Assembly: GCA_021787365.1 (NCBI GenBank)
Contig: JAJYMB010000017.1
Location: 1-53,404 of the forward strand
Length of the DNA: 53,404 nucleotides
Direction of reading: 5' to 3'
Source of the DNA: Actinomycetes bacterium
GTDB taxonomy: Bacteria > Actinomycetota > Acidimicrobiia > Acidimicrobiales > Palsa-688
A program made the position numbers and the translations under genes. The first letter of the stretch is position 1; every line of letters starts with the position of its first letter. Shown here piece after piece: positions 42,621 to 51,789 of the stretch. Under the pieces are notes generated by a model, which did no database searches, had not been told where the DNA came from, and worked only from the letters and a program-made list of their open reading frames with translations.

Positions 42621-43736
42621 CTAGCCGGCGCCCGCTCCTCTTCCCCCGAGCACCTGGCGAACGCCTCGCGCGATCTCCAGGTCTTCACGCGCCTCTATTA
42701 GAAAGGTCCGCACCGTAGAGCCCGGGGCAGTGAGCTCGCAGTCGGGGCGGGCCTCCTCGTTCCTGGCCTCGTCCAGGTGGACACCGAGGAAGCCCAGGCC
42801 GTCTGAGGCCCGCCGGCGAAGCGTGCCCGAGTGCTCCCCCACCCCACCGGTAAAGCAGATGGCGTCGAGGCCGCCCAGGGACGCCACCATGGCTGCTATC
42901 GCGCCCCGTAAGCGGTGCAGGTAGACACCGACGGCGAGGACCGCCCCCGGGTCGCCGGCCGCCTCCGCTTCGAGCACCTGGCGCATGTCGGCCGTACCCG
43001 CCAGCCCGAACAGGCCGGAACGGTACTCGAGAGTAGATGCGAGCTCCGCCGGCGGCATGCCGACATGCTCCTCCAACCAAAGGACGAGGCCCGGGTCGAT
43101 GCTGCCCGAGCGCGTGGCCATAACCAGGCCTTCGAGGGGCGTGAAGCCCATCGTCGTGTCGACCGAAACGCCGTCTTTCACCGCAGCGAGCGAAGCGCCT
43201 GCCCCGAGGTGGCAAGTGACGGCTCTCCCGGCGCTGGCCGGCGCCATCATTTCGGCTACGCGGCGAGAAGCGTAGGCGTGGGAGAGGCCGTGGAAGCCAT
43301 AGCGGCGCAAGTCCCAGCGCCGGCGCCACTGCGGGGGGAGGGCGTAAGTGTGCGCCGCGGGCGGGATGGTCGCGTGAAAGGCAGTGTCGAAGCAGGCCAC
43401 TGCCGGCACGCCCGGGAGCATGCGGCTCACAGCCTCCAAGCCGGCCAGCGACTTGGCCTGGTGCAGGGGCGCCAGGTCGGACAAGGCCTGGAGCTTGCGG
43501 AGCACGGCCTCGTCCACGAGCACAGGCTCGGTGAGTTCGCTGCCTCCGTGGACGATGCGGTGCCCGACCGCTTCGACCGGCTTGGCACGGCCGACGACCT
43601 CGGCCAGCGCCTCTTGGTCCACCTTTCCCCCGGACGCCGGCACGGCTTCCGAAGCGACAAGGGAGTCGCTCTCGTCGAGGACGGACAGCTTGACGCTGCT
43701 CGAGCCGGCATTGACAACGAGTACGCGGGCGCTCAT
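42621..43736 (-). CDS. ackA: Acetate kinase
   Basis: Interconverts acetyl phosphate and acetate with ATP formation. The protein of 371 residues starts MSARVLVVNAGSSSVKLSVL; the ATG at 43736 is preferred over one seven codons upstream. Conserved motifs are VGHRIVHGGSE, CFDTAFHATIPPAAHTYALP, YGFHGLSHAYASRRVAE and CHLGAGASLAAV. It follows xfp by 51 bp, so acetyl phosphate from phosphoketolase is the likely substrate. No pta gene is present in the window. Confidence 0.96.
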   Translation of the reverse strand: MSARVLVVNAGSSSVKLSVLDESDSLVASEAVPASGGKVDQEALAEVVGRAKPVEAVGHRIVHGGSELTEPVLVDEAVLRKLQALSDLAPLHQAKSLAGLEAVSRMLPGVPAVACFDTAFHATIPPAAHTYALPPQWRRRWDLRRYGFHGLSHAYASRRVAEMMAPASAGRAVTCHLGAGASLAAVKDGVSVDTTMGFTPLEGLVMATRSGSIDPGLVLWLEEHVGMPPAELASTLEYRSGLFGLAGTADMRQVLEAEAAGDPGAVLAVGVYLHRLRGAIAAMVASLGGLDAICFTGGVGEHSGTLRRRASDGLGFLGVHLDEARNEEARPDCELTAPGSTVRTFLIEAREDLEIARGVRQVLGGRGAGAG

Positions 43737-43787
43737 CGACAGGCGCTCATCGACCAAATCGCAGCACGGGGGCGGCCGGAGCGGTCC

Positions 43788-46193
43788 TCAATAGGGCCAG
43801 GTCCAGCCTGAGATGGCCGGGTCGTCCTCGCCCTTGTCCCGGGCGTAGGCCTCTGCCCGCACCCGCTCGTCGGCCATGCGCTGGCGGAACGCAGCCGCGT
43901 GCGAGCCGAGGAAGGGCACCCGGTCGATGACGTCCATCACCAGGTGGTAGCGGTCGAGGTCGTTGAGCGAGACCATCCGGAACGGCGTCGTCGTCGTGCC
44001 CTCCTCTTTGTACCCGCGCACGTGGAGGTTGGGATGGTTGGCCCGCCGGTACGTCAACCTGTGGACCAGCCAGGGGTAACCGTGGTAGGCGAAGATGACG
44101 GGCTTGTCCCTGGTGAACAGGGTGTCGAACTCGCTGTCGGGGAGCCCGTGGGGGTGCTCGCTCTCGGGCTCGAGGCGCATCAGGTCGACGACGTTTATCA
44201 CCCGGACCTTGAGCGAGGGCAGGTTGGCCCGCAGCAGGTCGACCGCTGCCAGCACCTCGAGCGTGGGGATGTCACCACAGCAGGCCATCACAACGTCGGG
44301 GTTGCCGTCGTCGTTGGAGGCCCACTCCCATATCCCGATGCCGCGCGTGCAGTGCAGTACGGCCTCTTCCATGGACAGGTAATCGAGCTGGGGCTGCTTG
44401 CCCGCCACTATCACGTTGACGTACTGGCGGCTCCGCAGGCAATGGTCCGCCACCGACAAAAGGCTGTTGGTGTCGGGGGGTAGGTATATGCGGGTTATCT
44501 CGGCCTTTTTGTTGACCACGTGGTCGATGAAACCAGGGTCCTGGTGGGAGAAGCCGTTGTGGTCCTGGCGCCACACGAGCGAGGAGAGCAGGTAATTGAA
44601 CGAGGCGATGGGCCGGCGCCAGGGTATGTGGTTGGTGGTCTTCAGCCACTTGGCATGCTGGTTGAACATCGAGTCGACGATGTGGATGAACGCCTCGTAA
44701 CTGGTGAAAAGGCCGTGCCTCCCGGTGAGCAGGTAGCCCTCCAGCCAGCCCTCGCACTGGTGCTCGGAGAGCATTTCCATGACACGGCCCGAGGGGGCGA
44801 GGTGGTCGTCGGTAGGGAGGCGCTCGGCGTCCCACTGGCGGTCCGTCGTTTCGAACACCGACTGGAGGCGGTTGGAGGCGACCTCGTCGGGCCCGAAAAG
44901 CCGGAAGCTCGTCGGGTTGGCCTTCATGACGTCCCGGAGGAACTCGCCGAGGCGTCTCGTGGGCTCCGACAAAGTCGTGGCCGGCTTTCCCACGGGCACG
45001 GCGTAGCTGCGAAAATCCGGCAGCACGAGGTCTCTGAGCAAGAGCCCCCCGTTGGCGTGGGGGTTGGCGCTCATGCGGCGGTGGTCCTTGGGGGCGAGCG
45101 CGGCCAACTCGGGGAGCAACGAGCCCTTCTCGTCGAAGAGGTCTTCTGGGCGGTAGCTGCGCATCCACTCCTCGAGTAGGCGCAGGTGCGAGGGGTTCGT
45201 GCGCACCTCAGCCAGCGGTACCTGGTGCGCCCGCCACGTCCCTTCGACCGGCAAACCGTCCACCTCCTTCGGGCCGGTCCAGCCCTTCGGCGAACGCAGC
45301 ACGATCATCGGCCAACGCGGCCTCGAAGCGTCGCCCCCCTCGCGTGCCCGCCGCTGGATCGCGGTGATGCGCTCGATAACGGTGTCGAGCGTCGACGCCA
45401 TCTTTTGGTGCATCTCGCTCGGGCGGTCGCCCGACACCCAGAAGACCTCGTGCCCGTAGCCCTCGAGGAGGGAGGTGAGCTCGGCGTCCCCCAAGCGGGC
45501 GAGGACCGTGGGGTTGGCGATCTTGTAGCCGTTCAGGTGGAGGATGGGCAGCACGGCCCCGTCGGTCACCGGGTCGAGGAACTTGTTGGAGTGCCAGCTC
45601 GTGGCCAGCGGGCCCGTCTCGGCCTCGCCGTCGCCCACGATGCAGCACACGAAGAGGTCTCGGTTGTCGAAGGCGGCGCCGTAGGCATGGGAAAGGGCGT
45701 AGCCCAGTTCACCCCCCTCGTGGATCGAACCGGGCGTCTCGGGCGCTACGTGGGAGGGGATACCTCCCGGGAAGCTGAACTGGCGGAACAGACGCGCCAT
45801 GCCCTCGGCGTCGGCCGTGATGTGGGTGTAGATCTCGCTGTAGGTGCCCTCCAGGTAGGCGTTGGCGACGGCGGCGGGCCCGCCGTGGCCCGGGCCCATT
45901 ATGTAGATCGCGTTCAAGTCCCAGTTGCGGATGGCCCTGTTCATGTGCACGTAGACGAAGTTGAGGCCCGGCGTCGTGCCCCAGTGGCCCAAGAGCCGCG
46001 GCTTCACATGCTCGGGCTCCAGGGGCTGGCGCAGCAGGGGGTTGGCGAGGAGGTAGATCTGGCCCACCGAAAGGTAGTTGGCCGCCCGCCAGTAAGCGTC
46101 GACCAGCCGCTCCTCCTCAGCCGAAAGGGGTCGCGCGACTGCTGCGTGAGGGTGCTCTGGTGAGGGCTGGGCGCTCCCGGTTGCCTGTTCCAT
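43788..46193 (-). CDS. xfp: Xylulose-5-phosphate/fructose-6-phosphate phosphoketolase
   Basis: Thiamine-diphosphate enzyme cleaving X5P or F6P to acetyl phosphate plus a sugar phosphate. The 801-residue protein has [35 protein letters not shown], the ThDP motif [39 protein letters not shown] and the conserved ending [11 protein letters not shown] at 46193 has GGAG upstream. It forms a xfp-ackA operon that yields ATP and acetate outside glycolysis. A duplicated CTCCTGGCTGGCCC unit lies just upstream. Confidence 0.96.
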   Translation of the reverse strand: MEQATGSAQPSPEHPHAAVARPLSAEEERLVDAYWRAANYLSVGQIYLLANPLLRQPLEPEHVKPRLLGHWGTTPGLNFVYVHMNRAIRNWDLNAIYIMGPGHGGPAAVANAYLEGTYSEIYTHITADAEGMARLFRQFSFPGGIPSHVAPETPGSIHEGGELGYALSHAYGAAFDNRDLFVCCIVGDGEAETGPLATSWHSNKFLDPVTDGAVLPILHLNGYKIANPTVLARLGDAELTSLLEGYGHEVFWVSGDRPSEMHQKMASTLDTVIERITAIQRRAREGGDASRPRWPMIVLRSPKGWTGPKEVDGLPVEGTWRAHQVPLAEVRTNPSHLRLLEEWMRSYRPEDLFDEKGSLLPELAALAPKDHRRMSANPHANGGLLLRDLVLPDFRSYAVPVGKPATTLSEPTRRLGEFLRDVMKANPTSFRLFGPDEVASNRLQSVFETTDRQWDAERLPTDDHLAPSGRVMEMLSEHQCEGWLEGYLLTGRHGLFTSYEAFIHIVDSMFNQHAKWLKTTNHIPWRRPIASFNYLLSSLVWRQDHNGFSHQDPGFIDHVVNKKAEITRIYLPPDTNSLLSVADHCLRSRQYVNVIVAGKQPQLDYLSMEEAVLHCTRGIGIWEWASNDDGNPDVVMACCGDIPTLEVLAAVDLLRANLPSLKVRVINVVDLMRLEPESEHPHGLPDSEFDTLFTRDKPVIFAYHGYPWLVHRLTYRRANHPNLHVRGYKEEGTTTTPFRMVSLNDLDRYHLVMDVIDRVPFLGSHAAAFRQRMADERVRAEAYARDKGEDDPAISGWTWPY

Positions 46194-46243
46194 GCTCGGG
46201 CTCTCCTTTCGCTCCTCCTGGCTGGCCCCTCCTGGCTGGCCCG

Positions 46244-46273
46244 ACCTTAGCGGGGCCGAGCGCGGCACCCCAA
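46244..46273 (-). promoter_or_regulatory. Candidate xfp-ackA promoter
   Basis: Minus-strand TTGGGG (46268-46273), an 18-bp spacer and TAAGGT (46244-46249) lie about 50-80 bp before the xfp start. The -35 is weak, so this is tentative. Confidence 0.35.
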
Positions 46274-46390
46274 GTCCCCACGGGCCGCGGCTACTGGCCT
46301 TCACCGGGCCCTCCGGCCTCCTCTCGAAGCGCCAGAGGCCGGCGCGCCCGGTCCTCGCCGCGGTGACTGACGAGCGCCGGTAGGGCGGCC

Positions 46391-46412
46391 TTCACAATTC
46401 CATCACAATTCG
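46391..46412 (+). promoter_or_regulatory. 11-nt direct repeat upstream of the secreted-protein gene
   Basis: TTCACAATTCC (46391-46401) and ATCACAATTCG (46402-46412) are adjacent direct repeats with an 11-nt period, about 90-110 bp before the start at 46502. The spacing and TTCAC core resemble PHO boxes bound by actinobacterial PhoP. The rest of the 308-bp gap (46194-46501) holds the xfp promoter and no gene that I can see. Confidence 0.4.
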
Positions 46413-46501
46413 ATTGCAGGCCTGCCAACTCTCGCGTCGACAATGGTGAGACGATAAGAGCTGGCGGCGGGAGGGCCCGCGAACAGGGAGGTGACGAGGC
46501 T

Positions 46502-47239
46502 ATGGCACGCAGTGAGCGCTCTGGTCGAGCGCGACGCGCCCGTCACCGGGTACGCAACACTTTGCTGACGGCCGCCTTCGCCACCGGTGCGGTGGCAGGC
46601 ACGGTCGGTGCTGCTGGCGCTGCCGCGGCCTACCCTCACCAGCACTACCGTTCCCGCCACCACCGTCCGGCGGGCAACACCACCCCCACCACGACGCTGT
46701 TCTCGGCGACGACGACCGTTTCTGGCGCGCTCCCGAGCCCCGCGCCGCCTCCCTCCGCGCCGGCCGACAGCTGCGTCAAGGCCGGCTGGGCCCTGGCGGT
46801 CCAAGGCGCCCCTGGCAGCTTCACACCCGGCGCCGACGCGGCCTACCTCTGGTACGACGCCAACGGCGGATGGGCGCTCCGCTTCACCCACGCCGCCGTA
46901 CAGGACAAAGTGATATTCGCCGGCTCGCTCCAGGTCGCCTCGGGGCAGTTCACGGACGTGAGCGCCATGACGAGCCAGGGGCACGACATCGTGGCCCTCT
47001 CCGGCAACAAGCGCACCATCTACTTCCGTTTCGTCGACTTCGGCCTGCTCGACGGGCTCAACTTCGCCACCCATTGCACGAAGGCGTTCACCGTCAACAT
47101 CCACGCCAGCGGCACGCTCGTGCCCGCGGGCAAGGTCTACCTCGGCTCGAGCTCGGCCAACCCGCCGAGCGACCCGTTCAAGGTGGCGCGCGGCACCCTT
47201 TTGTCCGCCGGCATCAAGCAGCTGACGACCAAGCGGTAG
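46502..47239 (+). CDS. Secreted protein of unknown function
   Basis: A protein of 245 residues with an Arg-rich N-terminus, a hydrophobic signal segment (about 21-42) and likely cleavage after AAAA before YPHQH. A Thr/Pro-rich linker leads to a domain of about 150 residues with two cysteines (in DSCVKAGW and THCTKAF) that may form a disulfide. The domain looks beta-rich (AAYLWYDANGGWALRFTHA; NKRTIYFRFVDF). The ribosome site GGAGGTGA is ideal. I do not recognise the family. Confidence 0.8.
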   Translation: MARSERSGRARRARHRVRNTLLTAAFATGAVAGTVGAAGAAAAYPHQHYRSRHHRPAGNTTPTTTLFSATTTVSGALPSPAPPPSAPADSCVKAGWALAVQGAPGSFTPGADAAYLWYDANGGWALRFTHAAVQDKVIFAGSLQVASGQFTDVSAMTSQGHDIVALSGNKRTIYFRFVDFGLLDGLNFATHCTKAFTVNIHASGTLVPAGKVYLGSSSANPPSDPFKVARGTLLSAGIKQLTTKR

Positions 47240-47365
47240 GTGCGCCCGGCCGGTGGCGGGTAGCATCCCCGGCGTGGGGCGAGCCAACCAGCCCCGAGCG
47301 CCACGCAGGCGTAGAGACCGCTCGAGATCTGAGCATCGTCCTGCCACCGACCAAGGAGAGCCGAT

Positions 47366-48346
47366 ATGCCCTACTACGACATGCCGAAGGACGAGCTCAC
47401 CAAGTACATGCCAGAGCTCGCGCTGCCCGACGATGCCGAGAGCTTTTGGTCGACCACGCTCGCCGAGAGCCGCGCTGGCGCCCAGCCAGCCGAGTGGCGC
47501 AAGGTCGAGACCGGCCTCACCCTGGTGGACACATTCGACGTCACGTTCTCGGGCTTCGGGGGGCAGCGCGTCAAAGCCTGGCTGCACCTGCCGGCGAACA
47601 TCGAGGCACCGGTGCCGGCCGTCGTGCGCTTCCAAGGGTACGGGGGCGGGCGTGGCCTCCCTCACGAGGTGAGCGTCTGGGCGCTGGCGGGGTACGCGAG
47701 CTTCGTGATGGACACCCGGGGCCAGGGCTCGGCCTGGAGCCCGGGCGACACGCCTGACCCGACCGGGTCGGCGCCCTCATTCCCGGGCTTTATGACAAAA
47801 GGGATCGGCGACCCGAAGGAGTACTACTACCGGCGTGTGTACACCGACGCCGTGCTGGCCGTCGACGCGGTGCGCTCTCACCCCATGGTCCGACCGAGGC
47901 AGGTGGCCGTCTCGGGGGGCAGCCAGGGAGGGGGCATGACCTTGGCCGTCGCCTCCTTGGCGAGGGACGTGTGGGCGGCGATGGCCGACGTACCGTTCCT
48001 TTGCGACTTCCGCAGGGCGACCGAGATCATCGACAGCGACCCTTACGGGGAGATCGTGCGTTACCTGAAGACCCACCGAGACCAAACGGCCACTGTGTTT
48101 TCGACCCTCGCCTACTTCGACGCGGCTGCCCTTGCGCCGCTCGCCAAGGCGCCGGCGCTCTTTTCGGTGGCGTTGATGGACCCGATCTGCCCTCCCTCCA
48201 CCGTCTACGCAGCGTTCAACCGCTACGGGGGAGAAAAGCGAATCGTGGAGTACCCCTTCAACGGCCACGAGGGCGGCGAAGCATTTCACCAGACCGTCCA
48301 GCTCGAGTGGCTCGCGTCTCTCGACGCAGTGCCGTCGCGCACCTAA
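47366..48346 (+). CDS. CE7-family acetyl esterase (acetyl xylan esterase / cephalosporin-C deacetylase type)
   Basis: Alpha/beta hydrolase that removes acetyl groups from sugars, 326 residues. The catalytic triad is read as S186 in GGSQGGG, D272 in LMDPICPP and H301 in NGHEGG. The family RGQG motif is at 118-121 (MDTRGQGS). There is no signal peptide, so it probably acts on imported acetylated oligosaccharides. AAGGAG precedes the ATG. The gene follows the secreted protein on the plus strand and is close to sugar-uptake genes. Acetate released could meet AckA in reverse, which is inference. Confidence 0.93.
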   Translation: MPYYDMPKDELTKYMPELALPDDAESFWSTTLAESRAGAQPAEWRKVETGLTLVDTFDVTFSGFGGQRVKAWLHLPANIEAPVPAVVRFQGYGGGRGLPHEVSVWALAGYASFVMDTRGQGSAWSPGDTPDPTGSAPSFPGFMTKGIGDPKEYYYRRVYTDAVLAVDAVRSHPMVRPRQVAVSGGSQGGGMTLAVASLARDVWAAMADVPFLCDFRRATEIIDSDPYGEIVRYLKTHRDQTATVFSTLAYFDAAALAPLAKAPALFSVALMDPICPPSTVYAAFNRYGGEKRIVEYPFNGHEGGEAFHQTVQLEWLASLDAVPSRT

Positions 48347-48431
48347 CCAAGGGGTGGGTGCCCGCCGGCGGGGCCGCTTGGGGAGGGCCCGCTGCGGCTA
48401 GCCAATAGGGCGCTCGCCGGCCAGGCCCCCG

Positions 48432-49478
48432 TCACCTCTCCCGAGCAGCGGGCTGCTGCGTGCCCAGCTCAACCTCGGCACCCGACGCGGCTGCCGACGC
48501 CATGGCCCCATAGACCAGGGACATGGTCGAGAGGTTGTCCGACGCGTCGCACTCGGGCGTGCGACCCGACTCCACGGCGTCGACAAATTCGGCCAGGCAC
48601 CCGGCTCGACCGGACAGCTCGAGCTGTGGCAGGTCGAGACGCGTCCACGTCCCTCTCCGGTCGCAAAACCGGACCTCCTCGTCCCCCAGCCCGTCGGCAG
48701 AACCGCGGCTCGTCCACCAAAGTTCCCCCTCGTCCAGCGCCATCCTCCAGTGGCCGGCCCAAGGAGTCTGGTCCGCATTGAGCCAGCTCCCGGAATAAGA
48801 CACTTGGACACCGTCCTCGAAAGAGATGAGGGCACAACCCTCCGGGTCATCTGCAAACCAGCTCCAACCTGGGTTCCAGGTCCGGCACGCGATGCTGAGG
48901 GCGCCACGTCCAAGCGTGGCGCGGAGAAGGTCGAAGTGATGGACGGCCATGTCCTGAAGGAGCGGGGCGCGCCAGCGGTGATGGCCGCCCTGGCCGTTGG
49001 TGGCAGGCGAAAAGCGCCTGAACTGCAGGACGACGAAACGCACGTCACCGAAGGTCCGCTCGCCGACGAGACGCTGCACCAGGCGCACCGCCGGGAAGAA
49101 CCGGTAATTTTGGCTCACCATCAAGGTGAGGCCGCGTTGGGCGGCCAACTGGGCCAGAGAACGTGCTTCCTCTAGAGAAGGGGCGAACGGCTTCTCAACG
49201 AGGACGTGTTTCCCTGCCTCTAGCGCGGCTCGCACGACGGGCACATGCGCAGAGAGCTCCGTCGTCACCACGACGCCGTCGAAGGACACTGACCCCAGCG
49301 CGGCATCGAATGACGCGTGGAAATTGCGCGGTGGGACCATCCCCTCCTCGACTACGGCAGCGCGGCGCTCGGGCGAGCTGTCCACGCATGCCACCAATTG
49401 GGCCAGAGGGACCTGTGGGAACACCGTCTTCAGCCAGTCGTGCCCCCACCTTCCGACACCCACTTGCACCAACCTCAT
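48432..49478 (-). CDS. Gfo/Idh/MocA-family oxidoreductase
   Basis: NAD(P)-dependent sugar or polyol dehydrogenase, 348 residues. The N-terminal Rossmann fold begins MRLVQVGVGRWGHDW, and the conserved EKP lysine motif is in HVLVEKPFAPS. HDMAVHHFDLLRATLG-like residues (DMAVHHFDLL) mark the C-terminal substrate domain. ATG at 49478 is chosen over an upstream extension because it opens the nucleotide-binding motif. Substrate cannot be predicted. Convergent with the esterase gene. Confidence 0.92.
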   Translation of the reverse strand: MRLVQVGVGRWGHDWLKTVFPQVPLAQLVACVDSSPERRAAVVEEGMVPPRNFHASFDAALGSVSFDGVVVTTELSAHVPVVRAALEAGKHVLVEKPFAPSLEEARSLAQLAAQRGLTLMVSQNYRFFPAVRLVQRLVGERTFGDVRFVVLQFRRFSPATNGQGGHHRWRAPLLQDMAVHHFDLLRATLGRGALSIACRTWNPGWSWFADDPEGCALISFEDGVQVSYSGSWLNADQTPWAGHWRMALDEGELWWTSRGSADGLGDEEVRFCDRRGTWTRLDLPQLELSGRAGCLAEFVDAVESGRTPECDASDNLSTMSLVYGAMASAAASGAEVELGTQQPAARER

Positions 49479-49658
49479 GAGGGGATCATCCTTTCTTTCT
49501 TCTCTAGGCCAGAAAACGGCGCCATGAACCGTTCTATCCATGGACGACGGGCTTAGCCGACTGTAGGCTACTGCGCCGCGCCGTTGCGGCCGGGTGGCAG
49601 TGGGCCTGGCCGGCCATCGGGTGGTGACGTGCTGGCTGGCACGCCTCGACCTACGCCG

Positions 49659-49952
49659 TCATGGGCTACTAGCGCCACGACGCCGTCCCAGTAGCAGGGC
49701 GGCTCCGGCGAGGATGGCAGCGCCGGCGACCTCCACGCCGAGCGACTCGCTCGTGTAGGGGGCGGAGAACCTCTCACGGTAGCCGAAGAGCCCGAACCAG
49801 ACGCTGAACAACAACGCTCCGGCCGTCGCGGCCAGGAGGAGCGAGCTGGCCAGGGCGAGGGCGGCTTTGTGCAAGCCCACGAGCGCCACCGGGCCCTGGC
49901 GGCTGCGCTCGCGGGCTAGGAGATGACCGACTGAGCGCACTTGTAATGGCAC
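49659..49952 (-). CDS. Small predicted membrane protein
   Basis: About 97 residues with two hydrophobic segments (around 34-55 and 72-90) and an Arg-rich end (LLGRRRGASSP). GGAGG lies 8 nt before a GTG at 49952; an in-frame GTG at 49961 is the alternative. I recognise no family. It faces the decayed dehydrogenase, so it may itself be recently arrived or relictual. Confidence 0.5.
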   Translation of the reverse strand: MPLQVRSVGHLLARERSRQGPVALVGLHKAALALASSLLLAATAGALLFSVWFGLFGYRERFSAPYTSESLGVEVAGAAILAGAALLLGRRRGASSP

Positions 49953-49989
49953 GGCTTTCACCTCCGAGGGGATCTCGGTGCTACGTGGC

Positions 49990-50330
49990 CGCTACTTCAC
50001 CCACGGCGCCGCCGAACTGACCTTGGCACGGATCCTCGCAGCCAGCCGCCACCTCGACGAGGAGGAGGTCCGCAACTTCCGCTCGGGCCGGTGGATGACA
50101 CCGGTGGATGACAACAGTGGGGCGCGACCTCCGGGGGAGCCGCCTCGCGTCATCGGGCTCGGCGAGCAAGGTCGCCAGGTGGCCCGGGTCGGCCTCGCCT
50201 TCGGGATGGACGTGGTCGCGTGGAGCGAGCACCTCACCGCGGAGCGCCGCGCAAAGGTCGGTGCGCAGTTGGTCACTAGGGACGAGCGATTGACGCGGAT
50301 AGTGTCGTCAAACTGGTGAACGTGGCGACC
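49990..50330 (+). pseudogene. Remnant of a D-2-hydroxyacid dehydrogenase
   Basis: Pieces of the NAD-binding domain appear in three frames. One frame gives AAELTLARILAASRHLDEEE and SGRWMT. A shifted frame gives TTVGRDLRGSRLA. The first frame resumes with VIGLGEQGRQVARVGLAFGM, then DVVAWSEHLTAERRAKVGA. A third frame continues ADSVVKLVNV. A short duplication near GGATGACACCGGTGGATGAC explains the first shift. Both ends of the gene and the catalytic part are gone. Confidence 0.8.
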
Positions 50331-50516
50331 AAAAGGGCGGATCCGTCAGTTTCGCGAGAAAAAATTGGCCCTCTTTCTGATGGATGCGCCCCGCCGGCAA
50401 CCACGTCCACTAGCTTCATAGCCCCCGCCCTCCACCGTCTCCCGGGATGGCGGCCCAAGACTTGCGCCTGATATTTGGCCGCTCGCGTTCCCAACGACCC
50501 CAAACCCGGGGCAAAC

Positions 50517-51626
50517 TCATCGCACCGGAGCCCGTCGCCGGCTGGCCTGCCTGCCTGGGCGGGACGCCGTCCCTCCTCCGTCCGCGGTGGCAACGCCGGG
50601 TAGGTGCAGGCGCCCCGTGGGCGGGCCGTACTCGACCACGGTCGTGGGCACGGTTACTCGTCTCGGTGGCAGGTCGGCATCCCCAGGGACAACACGTTCC
50701 AGCAGAAGGCGCGCCGCCTCCCGTCCCAGGCCCACGGGGTCGTAGCTGACCACGATCAGCGGGAGGTCCAGCATGTCAGCGAGCTCAAAGTCGTCAAAGC
50801 CGGCCAGGGCAACCGGGTTGCCTGCCCGGCTGACCGCTCTTAGGGCACCGATCATGTTGCGGTTATTGGCAGCGAAAAGAGCAGTGGGCGGATCTGAGAC
50901 TGCAAGCAGCGACCGCACCGTCTTTTCAGCCGCCGCTACGTCGCTTTCTTGGTAACGGATATAGCGACGGTCCGAGCGGATGCCGGCGTCCGCTAGGGCA
51001 GCCCGGAAGCCGCGAAGCCGCTCCGCTCCGGTCCACACCGTCGAGGGAAGGCCAATGAAGCCTATCTTCGTGTGCCCACGCTCGATCAAGCGCTTGCAGG
51101 CTTCGCGTGTGCCCGCGAAGTCGTCCACCAGCACGCAGTCGGCGTCGATGCCCGATGGCGGCCTGGCGACGAGGACCACCGGTGTGCCGTGCAGCGCCCG
51201 AGCGGCGAGGTGCGAGTGCTCGTCGCTCGCAGGTGAGATGATGATCCCTACGACGCGTCTTGACATGAGGTCGGAGATGAGGCGTGCCTCGCGTTCATCG
51301 TCTCCGGCCGAGTTGGCAAGCATGACGGTGAGGCCCTGCTGCTCGGCGGCTTGCCCGACCCCGAGCGCGAGTTGGGAGTAGAAAGGGTTGGCGAGGTTGT
51401 TGACGACGAGGCCCACGGCGCCGGCGCCCCTGCCAATGCGCAGGTTGCGGGCAGTATCGTTCCTCAAGTAGCCGAGCTTGCGGACCGCCGCGCGCACTCG
51501 GCGCTTGGTCTCCTCGGTTATGCGGGGATCATCGTGGAGCACCCGTGAGACCGTCATGGTGCTCACGCCGGCCAGCGCCGCCACGTCGCGCATCGTGGGG
51601 ACCGACCGGGGCGGGGGCGTGGTCAT
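50517..51626 (-). CDS. LacI-family transcriptional regulator
   Basis: A sugar-responsive repressor of 369 residues. The N-terminal HTH (TMRDVAALAGVSTMTVSRVL, about 11-30) is followed by the hinge segment LGYLRNDTARNLRIG. A periplasmic-binding-protein-like effector domain ends near 340. The Arg-rich tail beyond is extra. It follows the sugar-binding lipoprotein gene on the same strand and probably controls that transporter. The effector sugar is unknown. A GTTA-N7-TAAC palindrome lies 71-85 bp upstream of its start. Confidence 0.94.
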   Translation of the reverse strand: MTTPPPRSVPTMRDVAALAGVSTMTVSRVLHDDPRITEETKRRVRAAVRKLGYLRNDTARNLRIGRGAGAVGLVVNNLANPFYSQLALGVGQAAEQQGLTVMLANSAGDDEREARLISDLMSRRVVGIIISPASDEHSHLAARALHGTPVVLVARPPSGIDADCVLVDDFAGTREACKRLIERGHTKIGFIGLPSTVWTGAERLRGFRAALADAGIRSDRRYIRYQESDVAAAEKTVRSLLAVSDPPTALFAANNRNMIGALRAVSRAGNPVALAGFDDFELADMLDLPLIVVSYDPVGLGREAARLLLERVVPGDADLPPRRVTVPTTVVEYGPPTGRLHLPGVATADGGGTASRPGRQASRRRAPVR

Positions 51627-51696
51627 CGTGCCGCCCCCAGCTCCCGCCTAGCGGAGGTCCCCCCACAACCCAAACTTTCCGGCATCGTTCGCAAAG

Positions 51697-51777
51697 GTTA
51701 TCGAAGCTAACAACTGGAGCAGGGTCACGGGCCTTGGCCGGCGCCAGTACCGAACCCGGCGAGCGTCCACATGTGGA
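51697..51777. promoter_or_regulatory. Palindromes between the binding-protein gene and lacI-type gene
   Basis: GTTA-TCGAAGC-TAAC (51697-51711) has a central CG and looks like a LacI-family operator. TCCACATGTGGA (51766-51777) is a perfect 12-bp palindrome 13 bp beyond the binding-protein stop. Either could be an operator; the second could also be part of a terminator. Binding is not shown. Confidence 0.35.
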
Positions 51778-51789
51778 ATATAGCTCTGG

